Below are positions 21,189-30,557 of a stretch of DNA of 64,000 nt, piece by piece; position 1 is the stretch's first letter; each line of letters begins with the position of its first letter. Origin of the DNA: Rhodothermales bacterium. Lineage in GTDB: Bacteria; Bacteroidota; Rhodothermia; Rhodothermales; VXPQ01. The stretch spans positions 40,487-104,486 of the forward strand of contig JAJDWX010000040.1 in NCBI GenBank assembly GCA_022825385.1, in the 5' to 3' direction. Under the pieces are notes generated by a model that did no database searches, was not told the DNA's origin, and saw only the letters and a list, made by a program, of their open reading frames with translations. The position numbers and the translations under genes are program-made.

Positions 21189-21246
21189 CTGCGCAAACCT
21201 TTTCCATCATTTTCCACCCGGCGACCGGAAACGGCGGGATGCGCCG

Positions 21247-21459
21247 CTATACGTCTACGTAGTCCGCATCTTCCACCTGCTCGCCTCCGCGCGCGCTTTT
21301 TCGAGGCCGGGGTCCCGCCCATTGCCCGTCCTTGCGCGGGGGGCGGGGTGGTCGCGGCTGCTGGCCCGCCGCCAGACGCGCCAGCGCCCGCAAAAGCGTC
21401 CGCGCCATCCTGAATACCGTGTAAACCAGTACGCAAAAAGCGAAGATTTTCAGGAGCAT
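21247..21459 (-). CDS. Small membrane protein, DUF4834-like
   Basis: 70 aa; N-terminal TM then Arg/Pro-rich tail ending DADYVDV. Confidence 0.5.
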   Translation of the reverse strand: MLLKIFAFCVLVYTVFRMARTLLRALARLAAGQQPRPPRPPRKDGQWAGPRPRKSARGGEQVEDADYVDV

Positions 21460-22013
21460 GACGGAAAGAATGCGTTTGAAACTTCAAAGGACGTTCGAAT
21501 AACCGGTCCCGGGTCCGGGCATTTTGCAAGCAACGAGCCAACCTGCTCGTCGAACGGCGCAGGCACGTACAAGTCCGGGGCCACGTCGCACAAGGGACGC
21601 AGGACGAAGCGGCGGGAAGCAAGCCTCGGATGCGGCACGGAAAGCCCCGCCCCCGAAAAACACAGCCGGTCGAATACGAGCACGTCTATATCCAGCGTCC
21701 GGGGCGCCCAGGCAGTCGAGCCGGAAGCGCGGCGACGGCCTCTCGCCCGCTCGATCCGCAGCGCAAGCGCAAGCAAGGTCCCGGCGTCCAGGCGCGTCCG
21801 CACCGCCGCCGCCATATTCAGATAAGGCGACTGCGGCGCGGCGCCAGGCCGCAGGTGGGCCTCCGATTCGTAGACGGGCGACACGGCGGTCACGCGCACA
21901 TCCCGCGCGGCGTGCAGTCGCGCTACGCCAAAGCGAAGATGCTCGACCCGCTCGCCGAGGTTCGATCCCAATCCAAGAAACGCCCGATGCTCCTGCAACG
22001 CCTTCCGCGCCAA
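21450..22013 (-). CDS. folK: 2-amino-4-hydroxy-6-hydroxymethyldihydropteridine diphosphokinase
   Basis: LGLGSNLGERVEHLRFG; WAPRTLDIDVLVFD; VPHPRLASRRFVLRPLCDVAPD. Confidence 0.93.
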   Translation of the reverse strand: MARKALQEHRAFLGLGSNLGERVEHLRFGVARLHAARDVRVTAVSPVYESEAHLRPGAAPQSPYLNMAAAVRTRLDAGTLLALALRIERARGRRRASGSTAWAPRTLDIDVLVFDRLCFSGAGLSVPHPRLASRRFVLRPLCDVAPDLYVPAPFDEQVGSLLAKCPDPGPVIRTSFEVSNAFFPSCS

Positions 22014-22017
22014 TCGA

Positions 22018-22800
22018 TCAGAAGTCCGTATCCGGGTCGTCGAAGCTCATCTCCTGCATCCAGATGTTGCGGTAGCGCACGTCGTGCCCTTCGGCCTGGA
22101 GCTTGACGCCGCCCGGCGCGTCGGTAATGCGCTCGCCGCCCTCGTTGCCCCCGTCAAGCGCCGAGCAGGGACCGCCCCAAACCTTGTTGATGGGCACATT
22201 CTCATGCACCTTCTCGCCATTGAAATACAGGGTGACCATCGCCTTCTCGCTGCGTTCGCCGTTTTCGTCGAAACGGGCGCCGCGATACTGGATGTCGTAC
22301 GCATTCCATTTTTGCAAGCCGTTGAACAACTCGTAGGGCGCTTCCTGCTCGTTGATCACAGAAGCCATGCCATGCAGGCCGTCCTCGCCCTCCACCACCT
22401 GGATTTCGTACCGGTTGTCGAGGTAAACGCCGCTATTTCCCCGGCTGCGCGGGATCAGAAATTCGACATGCAGCCGAAAATCGCGGGGCTTCTTCTTCGT
22501 GACGATGTCGGCCTGGCCATAGGTGCTCGAGTACGGCTCCTTGCTGGACATGGCCGTGCCTTCGCCGTCGTCGAAATGGTTCGGCACGACATTCCACTTG
22601 ATGGGCATGGACGAGGCGAAGCAGGGGCCTTCCCAGTATTCCCAGTTTGCGTCAAGGGAGGCGCGCGTTCCGTCAAAAAGGACGTCGGCGCTCTCCGGGG
22701 CTTCTGCGCCCACGCCGACCTGGGCGAAAGCGCTCGTCGAAGCGGCGAACGCAAAAACGAGCGCGGCGCATATCGGCGACAAAACGTTTGAACGAATCAT
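22018..22800 (-). CDS. Secreted DUF1080 (3-keto-disaccharide hydrolase-like) protein
   Basis: Signal peptide; DFRLHVEFLIPRSRGNSGVYLDNRYEIQVVE; WNAYDIQYRGARFDENG. Confidence 0.85.
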   Translation of the reverse strand: MIRSNVLSPICAALVFAFAASTSAFAQVGVGAEAPESADVLFDGTRASLDANWEYWEGPCFASSMPIKWNVVPNHFDDGEGTAMSSKEPYSSTYGQADIVTKKKPRDFRLHVEFLIPRSRGNSGVYLDNRYEIQVVEGEDGLHGMASVINEQEAPYELFNGLQKWNAYDIQYRGARFDENGERSEKAMVTLYFNGEKVHENVPINKVWGGPCSALDGGNEGGERITDAPGGVKLQAEGHDVRYRNIWMQEMSFDDPDTDF

Positions 22801-23019
22801 GTTTGGATACCGTAGATGAATAAGGCGGGGGTAAACGCCTGCGTCCGTACGGAACGCCATCCCTTTGCGCAGCGAGGCGCGCGGGACAGACGCAAGGCGA
22901 CAGTTCTTCCAAGGATACGGCGAAAATGCATGAAATGCCGAAGCGTTCGCGAATTTTACGCCGCGCAACCCGGAAACCACGCGGATTCATCCCGCGAAAC
23001 CCGGATTATCCCTGGCGGG

Positions 23020-23106
23020 CGGAGGGGGAGGGATTCGAACCCTCGGTGCCCCGAAGGGCACAACGGTTTTCGAGACCGCCCCGTTCGACCACTCCGGCAC
23101 CCCTCC
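23020..23106 (-). tRNA. tRNA-Ser(CGA)
   Basis: Reverse complement GGAGGGGTGCCGGAGTGG...CGGTCTCGAAAACCG...GGTTCGAATCCCTCCCCCTCCG: cloverleaf with long variable arm, anticodon CGA. Confidence 0.93.
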
Positions 23107-23295
23107 GTGGCTCGTCAATGGCGCTATCTGCCCGCGAAGGGAAGATAGCCCGGCTCGCTCGATTTCGGGCGAAGAATCAACAAGCGATGCGGGCGTCTGT
23201 TCCGCAACGTTTGCCGCCAGGCTCCACAAGAACGTCGCGGCGCCCCATGCAAGCGAACGCCCGGCGGCGGACGAAAGCGGTTTCGGCAGCGCATC

Positions 23296-23769
23296 CTATT
23301 TCGACTCCCGATGCCCGCCGGAGTGCTTATGATGGTCGGAATGCTCTGAATGCGACTTCTTGCGCTCGGGTCCTATAGAAGAGGAATCCTTGCGCCCGCG
23401 GGACTTCCTGTATTTCCACGCCCGCTCCATGCGTTCGTTCAGCGCCTCCAGTTGCTCCTCCGTAAGCAAGCTGTCCAGCGAGGCGCGAAACGTCCCCATG
23501 ATCTCCTCCAGCGCCTCCCGGCTCTCTGCATGGTGCGCGTTGAGCGCCGCCGCCGCATCCTCCAGCGCCGCCTGGATGGCTTCGCGCTGGGCGTCGTCCG
23601 TCGGTTCGATCATCTTGTCCATGAAGCGCACGAATCCGGCCTGGGAGCGCAAGGAGGTGAGCCGTTCGATACGGTTTTCCACCATAAGCGCATGGATAAA
23701 TACGCCCAGCAACATGCCGATGAGCAACGTGCCCAGCAACAGCAAGATCGATTTCGTACGAGCAGTCAT
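23296..23769 (-). CDS. Membrane-anchored Spy/ZraP-like periplasmic protein
   Basis: N-terminal TM, helical core with LTEEQLEALNERMERAWKY, His-rich tail; downstream of sigma/anti-sigma genes. Confidence 0.55.
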   Translation of the reverse strand: MTARTKSILLLLGTLLIGMLLGVFIHALMVENRIERLTSLRSQAGFVRFMDKMIEPTDDAQREAIQAALEDAAAALNAHHAESREALEEIMGTFRASLDSLLTEEQLEALNERMERAWKYRKSRGRKDSSSIGPERKKSHSEHSDHHKHSGGHRESK

Positions 23770-23814
23770 GGTTTCCCGGTTCGACCCGGAATGCGTGAAA
23801 AGGTATCCTTGTAG

Positions 23815-24234
23815 TTACATAACCGACCAGGACAGCGCGTCCGCCAGCGATACGGACGGCAAGCCAAACACGGCTTCCAGCAAGGAAGAAGCCGCGCCCA
23901 GCGACTGGTACGTGACGGCGTTGTAGGCCGCGAACGCAAGCGCCGCCGCAAAACTGGCGGTCGCCGTACGCAGAAATATCCATTGCAGGCCCCGATAGAA
24001 CGACTCGCCGAGCGCGCGTCCGTCCCCCTGCAATCGCCGCATCGCGCGTTCGCTGAAATACGGCCCGAACGATTCCGCCCGGCTCGCCCGCAACACGCCC
24101 TGCAACCCGCGCAACGCATCCAGCGCCTCCTGCAAAGAGGCTTCCTCTGCAAGCCGCGCTTCGAGCTTGCGGCGCGCCGCGGCAGGCAAGCGGCCTTCCA
24201 TGTATCGCAGCAATGTTTCCTGATCCGGGTGCAT
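23815..24234 (-). CDS. Putative anti-sigma factor
   Basis: MHPDQETLLRYMEGRLPAAARRKLEARLAE then central TM; directly downstream of ECF sigma gene. Confidence 0.7.
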   Translation of the reverse strand: MHPDQETLLRYMEGRLPAAARRKLEARLAEEASLQEALDALRGLQGVLRASRAESFGPYFSERAMRRLQGDGRALGESFYRGLQWIFLRTATASFAAALAFAAYNAVTYQSLGAASSLLEAVFGLPSVSLADALSWSVM

Positions 24235-24254
24235 TTCGCGCCTCGCAAATAGGT

Positions 24255-24884
24255 TTACGAATAATCCGAAAGCAGCGGGCCAAGCAACTTTTCGAGCTGC
24301 GCCAGCCCTCGCGACAATCGGGACATGACCGTGCCTTCCGGGATATTCAGCATCGCCGCCGTTTCCCGGGTCGAATACCCTTCCAGCATCCGCAGCGTCA
24401 CAACCGCCCGCTGCGACGCGCTGATTTCCTGCAGGGCGCGATGCACAAGCCGTTCGCGTTCCCGCCCGTCCAGCGCCTCTTCCCCCTTGACGACCGGCTC
24501 GGAAAGCCGCTCCGCCTCCGGGTCGTACCGAACGAACCGTTGCCGCCGCCGCTTGCGCCGTTTCAGCGCCTTGAGCGACTGATTGATGGCGATGCGCACA
24601 ATGTACGTACCCAGCGCGGCGTCCCCCCGGTACTTGTGCAGATAGGTATGGAGACGAATAAACGTCTCCTGCCCTGCGTCTTCCACCTCCGGGCACCTTC
24701 CCATCATGCCAATCACGGTCGCGGCCACTTGTCCCTCGTATCGTCGTATGATTTGCTCGAATGCGGAGGCGTCTCCGGCGCGCGCACGCTCCACCAGGTC
24801 TTTATCCGTAGGCTTCACCGCATGCGGCATAACGAATTCGCACGGTCCGTTCCGGGCAAGTACAGTTTCTGTTGTCGTATGCAT
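24255..24884 (-). CDS. ECF-type RNA polymerase sigma-70 factor
   Basis: RYEGQVAATVIGMMGRCPEVEDAGQETFIRLHTYLHKYRG; ISASQRAVVTLRMLEGYSTRETAAMLNIPEGTVMSRLSRGLAQL. Confidence 0.92.
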   Translation of the reverse strand: MHTTTETVLARNGPCEFVMPHAVKPTDKDLVERARAGDASAFEQIIRRYEGQVAATVIGMMGRCPEVEDAGQETFIRLHTYLHKYRGDAALGTYIVRIAINQSLKALKRRKRRRQRFVRYDPEAERLSEPVVKGEEALDGRERERLVHRALQEISASQRAVVTLRMLEGYSTRETAAMLNIPEGTVMSRLSRGLAQLEKLLGPLLSDYS

Positions 24885-24967
24885 GACGCAACCGATCCAT
24901 AAAAACGGCGCGCAACGATTCGATCCCCCTAAACGGGTTTTCATTCCATCCGGCGCGCACAAACTTC

Positions 24968-25228
24968 AAGGATACTCTGATTAAATCCGCGAAGCTCAGA
25001 GGCTGCGAGGGGTGCGCTGGCAAGGAATGACGAAGCGAGTAGTGTGGCGGCCCCGCATAATGAGGAATGACACAGCCAGCGTGCCCCTCGCAGCCTCCCG
25101 AAGGGCGCGTCACGTACCCTAAGACACGAATCTACGGTTTTTTCTACTGATTTCAACGATACAAGTATGACGACTTGTACAGGCAAACGTGACGCGCTGA
25201 GCGAAGTGGATTTGATCAGAGTATCCTT
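24968..25228. mobile_element. MITE-like palindromic element, copy 1 (261 bp)
   Basis: Imperfect 32-bp terminal inverted repeats AAGGATACTCTGATTAAATCCGCGAAGCTCAG / AAGGATACTCTGATCAAATCCACTTCGCTCAG; nested internal inverted repeats; second copy at 63861. Confidence 0.8.
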
Positions 25229-25259
25229 AACGCGCCTGCATGAAGCAAAAAGCGCGCCG

Positions 25260-28200
25260 TCAGGAGGCCGCGCCCTCCAGAGCCGCGCGAACCGTTTCGG
25301 CTGTCGCAGCCAGCGCCTCGTCCAGTCGCTCCGGGCGCCGTCCGCCGGCCGTGGCCAACCCGGGCCGCCCGCCCCCGCCCCCGCCGACGATCCGGGCAAG
25401 GCGCCCCACCAGATCGCCCGCCTTCAACGCGCCCGACTGCGCGAGATCGTCGGATACGGCGGCGGCAAGGTACGCCTTTCCGCCCTCCGGATCCGGCGCG
25501 CCCAGCGCCGCCACAGCCGAATCTCCCATGCGCTCGCGCATCGTTTCCGCCAAACTGCGCAACATATCCATCGGCGCCGCTTCTATCCGGCCCGTGACCA
25601 CGCGAACCCCCGCCACGTCCTGCGCTTGCGCAAGAAAACCCGCCAGTTGCGCGGCAAGCGCCTCTTCCCGCAGGCGCTCCGCCTCGCGCCGGAGGCGTTT
25701 GTTTTCCGCCACCAGCCGGGCGACCTCCTCGGAAGCCGAACGCGCCGCAGAACCGAGACGCTCCCGAACGCCCGCCAATTCCTGCCGCTCCCGCTCAATG
25801 ACCTCCAGCGCTTCTTCGCCAACCACAGCCTCCAGGCGCCGTATGCCCGCCGCAACCGATCCTTCCGACAAAAAGCGAAAAACGCCCAATTCCCCCGTGG
25901 CGCGCACATGCGTGCCGCCGCACAACTCCACCGACCAGGCCGGATCGAACGTAACGACGCGCACCCGATCCTCGTATTTCTCGCCAAACAACGCGAGGGC
26001 GCCCCGCGCTTTCGCCTCCGCGATCGGAACGTCGAATTCAATGCGCGCCGGGACGTCCCGCTGAATCACCCCGTTAATCCGGGCCTGCACCGCTTCAAGC
26101 ACGTCCGGCGCCACCCGCTCGTAGTGGCTGAAGTCGAAACGCAGCCGGTCGGGCGCCACAAGCGACCCCCTTTGCTGCACATGCTCTCCCAGCGCCTCGC
26201 GCAACGCCGCATGCAGCAAATGGGTCGCGGTATGATGTTTTTCGATGCGAAGCCGCCGATCCGCATCCACGACGGCGTGCACGAGCGCGCGGGGATCGGC
26301 AGGCAACCGGTCCACGCAATGCACGATGCGCCGCTGCTGTTTCTTCGTATCAAGGACCCGAATTCGCTCCCCGCCTACGTCGAGAATGCCCGTATCCCCT
26401 ACCTGCCCGCCGCCTTCCCCGTAGAACGGCGTCCGGTCCAGCACGATTTCGTGCCGCCCGGAAACGGTTTGGCCCGCCTTCCCGTCCGCCTGCTCGCCAT
26501 TCGATGGCGACCCAACCGTGCGCATGGCCGCAATGCGGACATCCGTGGCTTCAAGGGCCGCGTACCCTGCGAACAACGAATCTCCCGGCTCGGCCTCCTC
26601 TCCCGACGTGAAAATATCCCATGCTTCTTCCCCGTCCGCCGCTGCCCTGAACGAAGCGCCCGCCCGCGCCCGCTCCTTCTGCATGCGCATAAGGTCTTCG
26701 TACCGCGCCAGGTCCTCGTCATTGACTGCAAGGCCCTTCTCCCGCGCCATAAGTTGCGTCAAGTCCACGGGAAACCCGTAGGTGTCGTGCAACAGGAATA
26801 CGATCTCCCCCGGAACGCGCCCGCCCATGGCCGCAAAGATGAATACCCGGTAGGCTTCGTACCCCGGACGCTTCCCGAAAGCCTTTTGCAGAATATCCAG
26901 CATCTTGCGATCGGAACCCAGCAAACTGAGCACGCCCTGCGCAGCCAGTTTCGTTTCCCGGACGCGCTGGTAATTCGCGCCGGCATGGCCGGACCGGGCC
27001 CTGCTGTTCGCCTCGTGGACCGACAGGCCCTCTTGTTCCGCTGCGTCCCGAGCCGCCTCTTCCGCCTCCCTGATGGCGTCGGACAACGCCTTCACATGGT
27101 TCGCAATGTACTCGAAGAATTCAATGCCCGTGCCGAGCGTACGCAGGAAATGCTCTTCTTCGGCTCGCGTGACGCGCTCCATATGCTCGCGGCGCGTACG
27201 CAATTCCGGGAAGGCGTCGCCCATCGCGTCTGCAATGGGCGCAATGAGCCGGTAGACGAACGGCTCCCGAATCCCCAACGCCTGATACCCGAACCGCACG
27301 GCGCGCCGCAAAATACGCCGAATGACATAGGAGCGCCCCATATTGCCGGGGGCCACGCCATCCGCTATGGCGAAGGCGATGGCGCGCGCATGATCGGCGA
27401 CCACGCGCATGGCTACGCGGCGCCGTTCGCGCTCGGCCTCGTCCTCCACGCGTATATCGTCGTACGAAACGATTTCCCGCTGCGGCGAAAGCGCCGCCAC
27501 GCCAGCAAGCAGGGGCGCAAACAAATCCGTGTCGTAATTCGACCGCTTGCCCTGCAAGACCGCGACCAGCCGCTCCAGCCCCAGCCCGGTGTCCACGTGG
27601 ACGGCCGCAAGCGGTTCAAGCGACCCGCCGGGCAGCGCATTGTACTGAATGAACACGAGATTCCACAACTCGATGACTTCCGGATGATCCGCATTCACCA
27701 GGTCCTTGCCGGGCGCAGCCCGCCGCGCTTCGTCCGCGCGCAAGTCGATATGGACTTCCGAGCACGGCCCGCACGGCCCCTCGTCCCCCATCATCCAGAA
27801 ATTGTCCTTCGAAGGAAAAAAGAGGATGTGCGCCGGGTCGATGTTCGTTTCGGATTCCCATAGCGCCGCGGCCTCCGAATCGGGCGGCAGGTCCAGCGCC
27901 TCGTCGCCTGCGTGCACCGTAGCGTACAGCCTGTCCGGGTCCAGCCCGAACGCGTCCACAAGCAACTCCCAGGCCCACCCGATGGCCTCTTTCTTGAAAT
28001 ACTCCCCGAAAGACCAGTTGCCCAGCATCTCGAAAAACGTATGGTGGTACGTATCGAGACCCACCTCTTCGAGATCGTTGTGCTTCCCGGATACCCGCAG
28101 GCATTTCTGGGTGTCCGCGGCGCGGCGGTACGAACGCTGGCCCGCCCCGAGAAACACGTCCTTGAACTGGTTCATCCCGGCATTCGTGAAAAGCAGCGTG

Positions 28201-28310
28201 GGATCCCCCTCGGGCGCCAGCGAATCGCTCGGCACGATCTCGTGCCCCCGCTCCCGGAAAAAATCAAGGAACGCGCTGCGAATGTCGTTGGAAGAAAGCA
28301 AATCGGACAT
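25260..28310 (-). CDS. alaS: Alanyl-tRNA synthetase
   Basis: MSDLLSSNDIRSAFLDFFRERGHEIVPS; FTNAGMNQFKDVFLG; HTATHLLHAALRE; VELCGGTHVRATGE. Confidence 0.97.
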   Translation of the reverse strand: MSDLLSSNDIRSAFLDFFRERGHEIVPSDSLAPEGDPTLLFTNAGMNQFKDVFLGAGQRSYRRAADTQKCLRVSGKHNDLEEVGLDTYHHTFFEMLGNWSFGEYFKKEAIGWAWELLVDAFGLDPDRLYATVHAGDEALDLPPDSEAAALWESETNIDPAHILFFPSKDNFWMMGDEGPCGPCSEVHIDLRADEARRAAPGKDLVNADHPEVIELWNLVFIQYNALPGGSLEPLAAVHVDTGLGLERLVAVLQGKRSNYDTDLFAPLLAGVAALSPQREIVSYDDIRVEDEAERERRRVAMRVVADHARAIAFAIADGVAPGNMGRSYVIRRILRRAVRFGYQALGIREPFVYRLIAPIADAMGDAFPELRTRREHMERVTRAEEEHFLRTLGTGIEFFEYIANHVKALSDAIREAEEAARDAAEQEGLSVHEANSRARSGHAGANYQRVRETKLAAQGVLSLLGSDRKMLDILQKAFGKRPGYEAYRVFIFAAMGGRVPGEIVFLLHDTYGFPVDLTQLMAREKGLAVNDEDLARYEDLMRMQKERARAGASFRAAADGEEAWDIFTSGEEAEPGDSLFAGYAALEATDVRIAAMRTVGSPSNGEQADGKAGQTVSGRHEIVLDRTPFYGEGGGQVGDTGILDVGGERIRVLDTKKQQRRIVHCVDRLPADPRALVHAVVDADRRLRIEKHHTATHLLHAALREALGEHVQQRGSLVAPDRLRFDFSHYERVAPDVLEAVQARINGVIQRDVPARIEFDVPIAEAKARGALALFGEKYEDRVRVVTFDPAWSVELCGGTHVRATGELGVFRFLSEGSVAAGIRRLEAVVGEEALEVIERERQELAGVRERLGSAARSASEEVARLVAENKRLRREAERLREEALAAQLAGFLAQAQDVAGVRVVTGRIEAAPMDMLRSLAETMRERMGDSAVAALGAPDPEGGKAYLAAAVSDDLAQSGALKAGDLVGRLARIVGGGGGGRPGLATAGGRRPERLDEALAATAETVRAALEGAAS

Positions 28311-28420
28311 ATTAAGGATACTCAGACAGATGCGGAGCGGACGCAAGGCGCCCTGCGCAAAGGATTCGGCAGTCGCAAGTGAACGAAGCGGCGGGCGCAA
28401 TGTGCCCGCGCGGCGGATGC

Positions 28421-29086
28421 CTACGCCATGGCGCCCTGCTTCGCTCGCCGTTTCCGGGCTTGCGCGACGTCGCTGGGCGCGCCCCGCGAAACGTACGGAT
28501 TGTCCGCCGCATAAAACCGCCACGGCAAATCGACGCCGCGGGTAATCCCGATGCGGGACGAGGTTTCGACGGCGAGCGGGGCTTCGCCTTCCGGGTCCGT
28601 CGCATACAGCGGGGGCTCCGTAAAAGGCGTATTGTGCAACGCCCCGTCGATCCCGAAAGCCTGGGCCAGTTTACCCGGGCCGTTCGCCAGGTCGATATCC
28701 CGCTGCGCCCTTGCCCGCCGCGCGTACATGGAGGCCAGGCCCTGGAGCGGCTCTACGGCGCGCAGAAGCACCCCTCCGCCCGTACCCTCTGGCTCCGTCA
28801 CCACATTCATCAGCCAATGGACCCCATAGGTCAGGTATACGTACGCGGTCCCCGGCTTGCCGAACAGGTCGCGCCCGCGGCCTTCCGGCTTGAGCGCCCC
28901 GGTTCGCCGATCCAGCAGGCCCCATCCATGGAACGCGGGGTCGTCCTGCGTATAGGCCTCCGTCTCCACGATGCGGCCCGCGAGCCGGGTCCCGTCGTCC
29001 AGTACGCGCACAAGATGCTTGCCGACGAGGTCGCGGGCCACCTCCAGCGTGGGCCGGTTATAAAAATTTTTCGTTAAAATGCGCAT
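28421..29086 (-). CDS. DNA-3-methyladenine glycosylase (Mpg/AAG family)
   Basis: ARDLVGKHLVRVL; GRIVETEAYTQDDPAFHG; YVYLTYGVHWLMNVVTEPEG; SRIGITRGVDLPWRFY. Confidence 0.93.
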   Translation of the reverse strand: MRILTKNFYNRPTLEVARDLVGKHLVRVLDDGTRLAGRIVETEAYTQDDPAFHGWGLLDRRTGALKPEGRGRDLFGKPGTAYVYLTYGVHWLMNVVTEPEGTGGGVLLRAVEPLQGLASMYARRARAQRDIDLANGPGKLAQAFGIDGALHNTPFTEPPLYATDPEGEAPLAVETSSRIGITRGVDLPWRFYAADNPYVSRGAPSDVAQARKRRAKQGAMA

Positions 29087-29347
29087 GGCGAGCGTAACCT
29101 TGTAACCGAATTATTCGTAACGGCGATATACGCGCCGGAATTTTCCGCCCGGAACGCGCCCGAACCCGGACGAGAAGCCTTCGCGGCGGCAAACATACGA
29201 TGCAAGCGATGCAAAGGATGCAATCCCGCGTCGCGATCGTTGTTTTTGCAACGCCCGGAAGAAAGGCGAAATACCCGAACGCAGGTTCAGGCGCAAGGCG
29301 CCCACGCGGCGCTTTCCCGATTTTCTCAAAACAATCTCCCCGTTTCC

Positions 29348-30502
29348 ATGCGCCCCACGCTCCGTATCGCAGGCTCCGCCATGGCCTTGTTGCTTCTGGC
29401 CGTCGCCGCCACCCTGTTTTTTCATCGCGCAGAACCCGCTGCGTACGCCGCGCAGCATCATACCGCCCGCTTTGCGCTCCATGCCGACGCCCGGAACCCG
29501 GACGGGGTCCGGGGCCAGGCCGAAGAAAAGATGATCGACGAAACCTTTTCCGTGCAGCCTGGAGAAGCGCTGCGCGTGGACGTCGGGCACAGCGACGTCC
29601 ATATCGAAAAAAGCAATGGAAACGAAGCGCGCATTCGCGTCGTGCTGGAAGGCGAGCAAATCACCGACCGCCTGCGCGACTTTTACGAATACCTGAACTT
29701 CGAGACAGGACAAGCGAACGGCGCGCTTTTCGTCCGCACGAATCCCGACGGCAAGTGGCGCTGGAACCGGAACGGATGGCGCCTGCGCGGCGGCGTCCAC
29801 GTGTATATTTCCGTGCCGGAAGTGTTCGACGCCGATATGGACATAGCCCATGGCGACGTGGAAATCGACGCCCTGAAAGGCGACCTGAAGATGGACCTTG
29901 CCCATGGAGACATAGACGCCGGATCGTTGAGCGGCGCCTCGCTATCCATAGACATAGCGCATGGCGACGTGCAGACGGGCCAGGTGGGCAGCGAGCGCGT
30001 CCGGCTGGCCTTGCAGCATGGCGACCTTTCGGCGAACAGCATCGACGCGCAGGGCGTGGAAATGCATACCGCGCACGGCGATATCGAACTGAACGAAGTA
30101 GCGGCGGAAACGGTCCGCATCCGCGCGGCGCACGGGGATATCGACCTGGACCGCATTGCCGCCGGAGAAATCGACGTGGACGTATCCCATGGGGACATTC
30201 ATGTGCGGGAAATGAACGGCTATCCGCGCATGGAAGTCCAGCATGGAGACATCAGTCTGTACTTCGTCGAAGCGGCGGGCGGCAAGTTCAGCGCCGCGCA
30301 TGGAGATATCGACCTGTACGCGCCGGCGCAGGCCGCACTGGACGTCGATCTGAAGGCCTCGGACATTGCTATGGCAAACGCTTTCCGGACGCGGTTCGAG
30401 GGCGTAAGCAAGGACAAGGAAGTGCAGGGCCGGGTGAATGGCGGCGGTCCCGAATTGCATGCCCGCGCCTCCCATGGAGACGTTGCGCTCCGGGCGCGAT
30501 AA
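29348..30502 (+). CDS. DUF4097-like beta-repeat protein with ten HGD repeats
   Basis: Signal/TM then AHGDVEID, AHGDIDAG, AHGDVQTG, QHGDLSAN, AHGDIELN, AHGDIDLD, SHGDIHVR, QHGDISLY, AHGDIDLY, SHGDVALR. Confidence 0.75.
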   Translation: MRPTLRIAGSAMALLLLAVAATLFFHRAEPAAYAAQHHTARFALHADARNPDGVRGQAEEKMIDETFSVQPGEALRVDVGHSDVHIEKSNGNEARIRVVLEGEQITDRLRDFYEYLNFETGQANGALFVRTNPDGKWRWNRNGWRLRGGVHVYISVPEVFDADMDIAHGDVEIDALKGDLKMDLAHGDIDAGSLSGASLSIDIAHGDVQTGQVGSERVRLALQHGDLSANSIDAQGVEMHTAHGDIELNEVAAETVRIRAAHGDIDLDRIAAGEIDVDVSHGDIHVREMNGYPRMEVQHGDISLYFVEAAGGKFSAAHGDIDLYAPAQAALDVDLKASDIAMANAFRTRFEGVSKDKEVQGRVNGGGPELHARASHGDVALRAR

Positions 30503-30557
30503 GGCGAACCTGCGCAGGCGGCGGGCCCTGCCCGGGCGGACAGACGGCGCCGGAAAC

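Noticed and set aside
25167-27863. 898-aa plus-strand ORF beginning inside the MITE
   Set aside because: Antisense to alaS; start lies in the repeat and composition is shadow-like.
29111-29905. 264-aa minus-strand ORF opposite the HGD-repeat gene
   Set aside because: Its apparent repeats mirror the HGD-coding repeats on the other strand.
29840-30480. Short periodic DNA repeats considered as a CRISPR-like or tandem repeat array
   Set aside because: They are degenerate codons for the HGD protein repeat; spacers and repeats lack CRISPR architecture. No CRISPR array seen in the window.
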